Below, one piece after another: positions 56,764 to 64,000 of a stretch of 64,000 nucleotides of DNA (its first letter is position 1; each line of letters starts with the position of its first letter). Source of the stretch: Diphasiastrum complanatum (Eukaryota > Streptophyta > Lycopodiopsida > Lycopodiales > Lycopodiaceae); NCBI GenBank assembly GCA_029204225.1, contig CM055092.1:88009666-88073665 (forward strand). Direction: 5' to 3'. The notes under the pieces are model-generated. The model ran no database searches, was not told the DNA's origin, and was given only the letters and a program-made list of their open reading frames with translations. A program made the position numbers and the translations under genes.

Positions 56764-59465
56764 GTCTTCTACCGATACTTCCCAGTCTCTGCGCTATACT
56801 ATCCATTGTGATGTCCCATTTGCAACGGACATCATGATTCTTCCTAGCACAAGCATGGTCACTCAGTGGATGACCCTTGCGGAGCCTCTACTCACTGCAA
56901 TGGGTATTCATGAGAGAGCCTTTTCGGGATGCATAAATATGGATTTCATCACTCTTGCCTTCAGTACGTGGAAGGAAGAGAAATCCAGGTTTTATATCAC
57001 CTTCCAGGGAGCCACACACAAGGTGCGCGTCACTGAGGCTGCACTTGCAGCTATAGGAATCTCATCCAGTACGCAAGCCTCACCCAATCACAAGCACGCC
57101 AAACAGGCCATCAAGCCATACATTGACCTCACCAACAATCTACACTGGACCAATGATGGCTACCTTCTGGAAGCCATCACTGAGCCTTCCATCCACGCAG
57201 CTTCCCAGCTGTTGAATCATTTCCTGATGGTTGTCAACCTCAGGAAAGACCACATCACATCTCAAATCCTTCACATGATAGTGGAGTCCCACACCAAGTT
57301 GGCCAAAGCTCCACTTGAGCCATATAACTAGTTCAAGACTGTTTCACGTGAGCTCAAGTGAGCTATTAAGGCCAATACTAAGCAGCAGTTTGCCGCTGGA
57401 TCTCTATTGTCCCTCTAAGCCACTTCTCACCTAGAAAACAGAATCCATGGCTTCCACCTGGCTTCTGTGCTTTCGGATTACGAAGAAGCACCGGCCGAGT
57501 CATCTCATCAGGCCTCAAGTTCTCATAGTCGTCGTCGTCCACACAGCGAGATCGTAATTCCTGACTCACCTTCCGCGTCACGACGTCGCACTAGGCATAC
57601 CTCGTCAACTGCGCTTCCACCCCCTGCTGTTGTTCGCACTGAACTTCCCATTCCCCTCGCCTCTGCTCCCATACAAGGACAGTCTGTGACTATTGGGCCT
57701 ACCATTCCCATCACAGCTGCCCAGGCCGCCTCACCCCCGCACACCGAAGCACCCTCACCCAACACACAGTTCTTCATGGATGAAATCTTTGAAATGCCCT
57801 AGAGCCCAGCGCCCTTTCAACCCCAATCCCTTGTAAGAGAATTCGGACATATCCATGAATCTACTGTTGGTGTCGAAGATGCCAATTAGCAACCACACAC
57901 ACAAGGTAGCCCAGCCACACTTCGGGTCGACACAGCTGTAAAGTCACCAAAGTAGTTCGATGCCACGGTGCCTGAAGGGTTTGAAGAAGAGGATACTTTT
58001 GACTTTGGCACCTATTCCACGCCTACCAAGGACAGTACCATCAGTTTCTCCTACTGCTGCCACCTTCATGACCATAGATTTTGGTGATGCTCTAGGGTTA
58101 GTTTCAAGCCTTGGGCAAGTGATCCAATCTGCGCTAGATAAGAAGAAGGAAATGGAGCAGAGGATCTCTGATCTAGGATCCGAAAACACTCTGATCAGCC
58201 AGAAAATTGTCCAGCTGGATCGAGAGTTAAAGATAGCCAAACAACATGAAGATAAGGTTGAAAGCAAAAAGAAATTGGCCCAGCAACAAGTTGATCGCTT
58301 GGAAACCTACATCAGCTCCCTACAAAACACCTTGACAACTGCACATGATCAGGTAGATAAGACAGCGCAAGATGCCAAGCAACAGGTGCAGGGGCAATTA
58401 CAGATGGCTAAAAAAGATTGCACACGGCTTCAAGGTGAATTGGATGCGACCACCCTTGAGGGTGATGCCTATTTGCAAACACAAATACCCGATCATCCGG
58501 TCACACCGATGAAGATTGCGTATTTATTCAAGAAAGTGAAAACATACAAAGTGGCCCTTTAGGGATTCCAAGGTTGCTTTGATAGGTTCAAAGCACCAGC
58601 TTCAACCGAGTTGGCAAAGGCAAAAGAGACCATCACCGCCTATGAAAAAGCAGCCGCTCAAGTGTTGGAAGCCGGACCACAAATTCCCATTCCGGTCATG
58701 CCGCAATTCTCCCCTTTGCGCCAAGAAGCTATACAAATGGATATAGAGATTGATTCGAGCATGGACCGGGGGGAGCTCTAGATCTAGCAGATCGACCGCC
58801 AACCATACCGGCAATACAAGCGAGTCCATCCTCATCAAGGACAAGCCATTTATTCAGAAGGCCCATCAACATCGAGGACTAGATCCAGACCTTCTTAAAG
58901 CAACATACGCATGAGTCCTCATAAAGATTTGCTATGGACAAAGATTTGGGATTGGCTATGGACAAAATCACCATCCACACACCCAATTGGCCAATCATCC
59001 ATCAGTCTTACAACTGGAACATTTCAGTGGACTTCCACCGTGCCTTACAAGCATATTAGAGAGAGTATGTCCACTCTCCGGATCCAACGGTGCGACAATC
59101 GACAATCTTTGCTAAAGATCTAACTCTGTTGGCGTCAGTGGCAACCAAATGGGATGATTGTCTTCCTACCCTGGCATTTGATCCAAATAAGTCGATGGCC
59201 TCAGAGCAAATCAAAGATCAGTTGCCGATTGTTCTACTGTATTTCCGCGCAGCTATGATGGGAGGCTCTTGGGAATCCCGCTTCACCTCATGGACAACTT
59301 CCAAGTGGATTGCCGGAGACCACCATTGTTTTCTGTCACACAACTTGGATTTCAATACTGCACGCCTTGACTTTATGGAGAAGGTGCAGTATCATTTAAT
59401 AAAAGTCCCCAATAACTGCATATTGCAGGTGTCATGGGACCGCCACCAGTTTTGGTGGGGGATAC
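56764..59465 (+). pseudogene. aORF-5: accessory ORF of Gypsy-g, all domains present
   Basis: About 900 codons from MSSTDTSQSLRYTIHCDVPF. N-terminal domain (residues 1-190): MVTQWMTLAEPLLTAMGIHE, FSTWKEEKSRFYITFQGATH, HAKQAIKPYIDL and DGYLLEAITEPSIHAASQLL. Pro/Ser/Thr-rich middle (about 220-400; SRRRPHSEIVIPDSPSASRR). Coiled coil (about 440-600; EMEQRISDLGSENTLISQKI, KKLAQQQVDRLETYISSLQN). C-terminal domain (about 700-900): DKITIHTPNWPIIHQSYNWN, LTLLASVATKWDDCLPTLAF, DPNKSMASEQIKDQLPIVLL and YFRAAMMGGSWESRFTSW. Breaks: stops at 57329, 57359, 57416, 57800 and 58559, and frameshifts near 57960 and 58930. An upstream in-frame ATG at 56603 is possible. No signal peptide or membrane segment seen. 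Function unknown. Confidence 0.75.
59452..59465 (+). promoter_or_regulatory. Polypurine tract of Gypsy-g
   Basis: TTGGTGGGGGATAC immediately before the LTR start TGTTGG. The aORF-5 reading frame runs through it into the LTR. Confidence 0.6.
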
Positions 59466-60187
59466 TGTTGGAGGGTTTGCGGATCCCAAAACCCTAGTTA
59501 ATAAGTGAGAGGGATTTGGCACCCTGCATGTGTAAGTCCAACCCGATGACCACATAGTTATTTGATTGATTAGTTAAAAGTTAATAAAGGACTTTAGGCC
59601 TTTTTGCGGGACTTTTAATGTCGCAGGGCCTAAATGTCAAGTTAGTGAATAAAGTTGGGTTTCCCTCCAATTTTAATGGTCCTCACACTTTTTTAAATTT
59701 GAATAAAAAGAGAGGAAAGATTGGACCAATAGGATTCAAAGGCCAGGGTCCTCCTCTCTACTATAAAAAGGACCAACTCGAGTTGCTCCTGATGTTCATT
59801 TCCTCATTTCAATAAAGCAGATTGGTTTTCTTTAAAAATGGATTGATAAATGTCCTTGCTCTTCCTCTCTTCTCCTCCATTTCTCATGCTTTCTTTGGAT
59901 TTTGCTAATTGTTGGATCTGATCATTATTGGGATTGCTATTTCTTATGCTTTTTGTGAGAGAGAATGGGAGAGAGAGAAGAGTAAGTTTCTATCATTGTT
60001 GTGGATTTAGGGTTAATGGAAGTAGGGTTAATGGATGTTAGTGTTAGATCCTCCATTCATGTTGAAATCTGAACTATACTATCGCTGTCATGGGAACGAA
60101 CCTCCGCGTGACAACTAACTCCGTCTCTTTGATGCTATATTGACTAGATCTTGGATTCAGGTTTGGCAAGGAAAGAAACCCACTACA
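59466..60187 (+). repeat. 3' LTR of Gypsy-g (722 bp)
   Basis: TGTTGGAGGGTTTGCGG to CCCACTACA, with a TATA box CTATAAAAAG at 59761-59770. The first 32 bases continue the aORF-5 frame (to a TAG at 59495-59497). Next bases TGGTG are the expected target duplication; the left partner is lost. Confidence 0.85.
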
Positions 60188-61921
60188 TGGTGGCAGTGGA
60201 GGTGGAAGTGAGGGTTACTGGTGAGACTGGTACAACAACGGACACTAGAACTTATCTCCACTCCCTCATCCACAAGATCGCCTTCATCGAAGTATGAGTG
60301 TCTACATCGATGAAGTCGTTTTTCTTCAAAGCATAGGAGTCTTCAACTTTCTCTTCAAGCTTTAGGCTTTCCTGGACTTCCAATATTATTTGAGTTGCTT
60401 GATCTTCTGTCGTTTCTTGATCAGGTTCAGTTCTCTTGTCTCTTCTGCAATTTATTCGTGAGTGGAATCAGCTACAATTGTGTCTTCTACATGTGTAATT
60501 GCAGACAGCTCCTTTCTCCCTCCCTTAAATAGTTGTTTGTGGATGGATGGACGCCACAGAGTCAAGTGTCAGCTGGCCACGAGGGAGTAATGTAACTTGA
60601 AATGGTCCCGATGGTGATTGGGATCTGGAGCGTCGTGCAGGTGATTGCAGCACCTGAAGGGACCCGCATGGTGATTGGATTGTAGAACTTTGAGTAGGCG
60701 ATTCCACGGGTGTTTGCTGGGTGTCCATGATCTGAATCTAAGGTGAGGAGCCAACAAGTGATGTCCTTTGTCATCTAGAGGCTGCCTTCCTCTTCATCCT
60801 CATTGTCTTCATTGTTGGAGGGAACATCTTCGTACCCAACCATCTGCTTTTTTCGCTTTTTGGGAGTCAGCTTCCTTGACTTTGCTTGTGGGGTATCTGA
60901 CTCCATTTCTTATTCAGAAGGTGGTTTGTTGGCAGTCATTTTATCCTTGACTTCTTTGTTGGTGGTGTGGTATCAGCAAGGTGAGAGACTTGTGGGGATG
61001 ATTTGTCATGTCTTTTCTTGGTGCGACTCTCCTGAACTACCGCAGGTTGTCTTGAAGGTCTGGTTGAGATTGTGGATGGTCTATAGCCTCGGCTAGCGGC
61101 AACATCTATGGGAGCCAATGCCAACTTCAAGTCGATGGAGGATTGACTTCGAGCTAGATCAAAAAGGATGTAGCCCAATGATGTGACTGGGGCTCTCTTT
61201 TGGATGGCAGTGTTAAGCTGTCGGGAGATGAATCTGGCCCAATTGTACATGTTCTATCGGCCCTCGTAGGATTCTCCCAGCATGGAAAAAATCTATAGGG
61301 AGATCCTCAACAGATGTGCCTTTCATGTATAAGTGTACTTAGTGAGTGAGGTAAGCACACACAGCTCCCAGTTTCTTGCACTTGATGGCTTCGAGGAGAA
61401 TGTCATCCTTGTTCTTCTACTTGTCGATTGAAGTGTCAAGGAATTGGATGTATGGCTGCTACAACATGTTGGTTAGCTTCAATGGCTTCTCCTTATGGTG
61501 ACTGGGGAAGCCAAAATTGGTGAGGTTGCTACCAACCAAGTAGACATATATCTGAAAATTTTGTAAATTGATACAAAACGTGAGCTGTTTCTCATCGAAA
61601 TTCTCATAAGCTTGAAACATCAAGTACAGACTCTGGTGACCTTTCCATGGAGTACATTCAATCAACTTAAAAAGTGTCTCAGCTTGTGTGTGCCACTGGA
61701 TCATAGTGCGTCATCTTCACATAGAATGAGTTTGAGTGTTTGAGGCATATGTGATACCTCATCATTGTGGTCTGAATCCGATTTGGCCACTTTGAATTTT
61801 TTTTTATCTTTTTTGGGCTTTCTATGCAGTGGCGTCACATGGTAAGTCGTCAGATGCAAGAAAGAAGGACATCGTCGGATGCAAAAGACAAAAAATGTAA
61901 AGTGGGATGCAAATGACAATG
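60188..61921 (-). pseudogene. aORF-6: accessory ORF of Gypsy-h
   Basis: Minus strand, from the right: an upstream open stretch from about 62.1 kb, then N-terminal domain blocks MIQWHTQAETLFKLIECTPW, AYENFDEKQLTFCINLQNFQ, VYLVGSNLTNFGFPSHHKEK, a gap, then MYNWARFISRQLNTAIQKRA and VTSLGYILFDLARSQSSIDL (61250-61150). Next a basic stretch (RTKKRHDKSSPQV), a Pro/Ser/Gln-rich region (TQQTPVESPTQSSTIQSPCG, 60720s) and an acidic helical part (EVQESLKLEEKVEDSYALKK, about 60330). It resembles aORF-1 more than aORF-5. Several frameshifts and stops; the C-terminal domain is cut off by the border with Gypsy-g at about 60188. Confidence 0.6.
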
Positions 61922-62100
61922 CGCTAAGGCAAAAAACTTGTGTAATCTAGAAAAAACAATGTAGAAATGGAAAAATACACAAGCGAAAAGTTGTGGAAAA
62001 GTGGAAGTTTTAGAAGTTGGAAATGTGGTAGGGTTTCCGAGTATGTAGATGAATGCGTGTGTGGAAGTGATGGAGGATGGAATAATGAAAGAGTGATTGG

Positions 62101-62767
62101 GAGTGGTCAGAAATTCAAAGTAATGAGTCAGTAAACTGTTGATTACTTCATTAAGGAAGTGAGAATCTTGATCACTGACAAGCTCTATTGGACAGCCAAA
62201 TTGAGTGATAATGTTTTCATAAAGGAAGCGTGCTACAGATTTTGCATGTTGCTCTAGCCTCTATCCATTTTGTTGTATAATCAGTGGCAATCAAGATATA
62301 TCGTGACTGTGTACCACGTGCTGCTGGACTAATAGGTCCAACAAAATCAATATCCCATTTGTGTAATGCGTCACTTTCAAGTATTGGAGGAAGGAGATTG
62401 TGGTCGGCTTTTTTGGTATTCTTTGCACACTGACAAATGTCGCAAACTTTTACATAAACATGAGTGTCTTTGAATAGAATTGGACACCAAAATCCTTCCA
62501 GAAGAATTGCCCGAGCAATAACATTAGAGGAGAAATGTCCACCCTTAATACCCTTGTGTGTCAAGACAATAATCTATCAGACTTCATACTCATGTGCGCG
62601 CAACGATGTGTAATACCGCCAACACCTAGCTTATATAATTGTCCCACAATAAGATGATATGGCAAATATTTTATGATAAGTTTTATTTTTTGCGGTGTCG
62701 TCAACTGAGGATCTATTTCTCCAGTGGCTATATATCTTGTGATATCATCTGTCCATAACGGTATCAC
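62101..62767 (-). pseudogene. pol: Gypsy-h integrase, N-terminal half
   Basis: YLPYHLIVGQLYKLGVGGIT, a frameshift near 62562, MTHKGIKGGHFSSNVIARAI and VKVCDICQCAKNTKKADHNL (HHCC), first Asp in LHKWDIDFVGPISPAARGTQ, a frameshift near 62240, then ARFLYENIITQFGCPIELVS and SDQDSHFLNEVINSLL (second Asp). It ends near 62101 before the catalytic Glu, joined directly to the upstream region of aORF-6. Confidence 0.8.
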
Positions 62768-64000
62768 ATCTATATAAAATAGACACGCATCTGGTTCTCA
62801 TCATTTATTGGCTCATATGCTTCCGCATTGGGTAACCATGAAAGATGATCAGCCAAAAAATGTTGTGAACCCTTTCGAATAACAACTCGAAAGTTGAATT
62901 CTAAACGAATCAACAGCCATCGTGCAATTCGTCCTGTTTTGCATGGTTTATTCAACAGGTAAAGAAGAGCATAATGGTCAGTATAGAAAACAAAAAGCTG
63001 GCTTAGCAAATATAGTCGAAATTGTTGAACAACATAGACCATTGCTAATGTTTTTTTGTCTGTAGTGGAATAATTAACCTCAGCTAGAACCAGCTGACGG
63101 ATTGGAAAATCCTTTTTGAATTCTCCAGGTTGCATTAGAATAGTACCAATGGCATACTTACCAGTGTCTGTATGCACATGGAACTCCTTATTATAATCGA
63201 GCACACAAAGAATGGGTGCGGTGACTAAACCTAGTTTGAGATCTTCGAAGGCTTTAACCATGTCTTCTGTCCACCTTGGATCCATGATGATTTGATATAC
63301 TAACCGCGTTTTATCAGTGTAGTGTATTATAAAAATACGATAATAACTCATGTGGCCCCAAAAGACATAAATTTCTTTCACTGTACCGGGTAGGGGCATT
63401 TCAAGAATCACTCTTATCTTTTCGGAATTAGTGGCTATACCATTTTGAGACATGATATGACCCAGTACCACACCATGGGTAATCCAGATTTGGCACTTTT
63501 CGGGATTCAATGAAATTTCAAACTTTCAACAATGAATGAACACTTCTTCAAGGGCATCGAGATACTTATTTCCAAAAGAATGCACACCGAGATCATCGAG
63601 ATAAATCCCTAGATTCTTATGTAACAGATTCTTGAAAGCTCGTTGCATCACCCTTTGAAATGTGGATGGGGCATTGCACAGACCGAATGGCATCACTTGA
63701 TACATGAAGGTGCCAAACTCTGTAACAAATGCCATTTTGAAACGATCCTCGAGAGCAATTTGGACTAAGAAATATCCACTAAAATCATCCAAAAAGCTAA
63801 AGGCATCTGCTTCTGCCACATCTTTGAGGATTTGTGTGGTCAAAGGTAATGAAAAGTGATCTTTCTCTCTTTGATCATTAAGTTTCTTCAAATTCATGCC
63901 GATACGGACTTTACCATTTTTTTTGGTACCACCACAATTGGCAATACCCAACTGGTGTGCGCGATTTCATAAATGAAACCAACATCGAGAGGCTTTTGAA
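62768..64000 (-). pseudogene. pol: Gypsy-h reverse transcriptase and RNase H
   Basis: RT enters from beyond the window: LQKPLDVGFIYEIAHTSWVL, a frameshift in an A-run at 63920, KVRIGMNLKKLNDQREKDHF, FLDDFSGYFLVQIALEDRFK, VMPFGLCNAPSTFQRVMQ and the active site IYLDDLGVHSFGNKYLDALE (about 63590). A TGA at 63526 is followed by ISLNPEKCQIWITHGVVLGH and GHMSYYRIFIIHYTDKTRLV. RNase H: EFHVHTDTGKYAIGTILMQP, STTDKKTLAMVYVVQQFRLY (usual Glu is Asp), FVFYTDHYALLYLLNKPCKT and RKGSQHFLADHLSWLPNAEA. It ends at a stop at 62770. Diverged from Gypsy-d and -g, so a separate family. Confidence 0.85.

Larger units (their letters stand above)
47962..60187 (+). mobile_element. Gypsy-g: nearly complete Athila/Tat-like element
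   Basis: The most complete element here: partial 5' LTR, tRNA-Asp primer site, 1.2-kb leader, gag, protease, RT, RNase H, integrase, 0.6-kb spacer, accessory ORF, polypurine tract, 3' LTR. Without the nested solo LTR (52015-52718 plus one duplication) it is about 11.5 kb. The primer site and the ORF after pol are features known of the Athila/Tat group of plant Ty3/gypsy elements. Many stops and small frameshifts make it inactive. The two LTR copies differ at 9 of about 146 shared positions by eye. Confidence 0.85.

Noticed and set aside
56764-59465. Retroviral envelope glycoprotein
   Set aside because: The position fits, but I see no signal peptide, furin-type site, fusion peptide or transmembrane anchor; the protein is a coiled coil between two novel-looking domains.
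60188-60300. Second primer binding site right after the Gypsy-g 3' LTR (TGGTGGCAGTGG)
   Set aside because: It begins TGG but matches no plant tRNA end I know, and the sequence beyond is minus-strand aORF-6, not a leader.

Overview
This window looks like heterochromatic nuclear DNA of a land plant. It is almost wall-to-wall nested LTR retrotransposons, and I found no intact host gene. Evidence for a plant: Ty1/copia elements primed by initiator-Met tRNA, Ty3/gypsy elements of Athila/Tat type primed by a tRNA-Asp-like site, a complete TRIM element, long (CT)n tracts, and coding decay dominated by C-to-T changes as expected of methylated repeats. I cannot name the species or even the class of plant.

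Layout, left to right. 1-2062: minus-strand copia gag, primer site and 5' LTR (Copia-A), inserted into a gypsy accessory ORF (aORF-1, 2063-3995) that has a gag fragment behind it. 5211-9437: copia scraps (Copia-C and Copia-D), a decayed DNA-methyltransferase-like gene (6036-6744) and a gypsy integrase tail. 9438-12720: mostly unassigned, with a (TC)n tract and hairpins. 12721-16827: a gypsy gag (Gypsy-c), then a copia RT/RNase H gene (Copia-E) split by a gypsy solo LTR with target-site duplication (TSD) ACATG, then an LTR of the 'X' family. 16828-25473: Gypsy-d (gag end, protease, RT, RNase H, integrase start, aORF-2, 3' LTR), itself split by a deleted copia element (Copia-F, TSD GAGCT). 25474-28735 plus 38327-39529: one minus-strand copia element (Copia-G) whose gag was split by a 9.6-kb insertion, Copia-H, with TSD GATGG. 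Copia-H has lost most of its inside to a block of gypsy pieces (Gypsy-e gag/RT, Gypsy-f integrase and aORF-3, aORF-4). The 5' LTR of Copia-G carries a complete 401-bp TRIM with TSD GATTG. 39663-44331: Copia-J (integrase, protease, gag, primer site, LTR) followed by a near-identical partial second copy. 44332-47961: low-information DNA with a 259-bp CT/CA microsatellite. 47962-60187: Gypsy-g, a nearly complete Athila/Tat-like element (partial 5' LTR, tRNA-Asp site, 1.2-kb leader, gag, protease, RT, RNase H, integrase, aORF-5, polypurine tract, 3' LTR), split by a copia solo LTR with TSD ATCCG. 60188-64000: minus-strand Gypsy-h (RT, RNase H, partial integrase, aORF-6).

The most interesting content is an accessory protein encoded downstream of pol, in sense, at the position of env in retroviruses. 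Where enough remains it has a conserved N-terminal domain, a Pro/Ser/Thr-rich middle, a coiled coil and a conserved C-terminal domain. Six copies from at least three diverged subfamilies are present; I recognise no function. The second is the TRIM whose two LTRs each contain a tRNA-like sequence with Pol III A-box and B-box motifs. Every coding region is broken by stops, frameshifts or nested insertions, so nothing here looks autonomous today.
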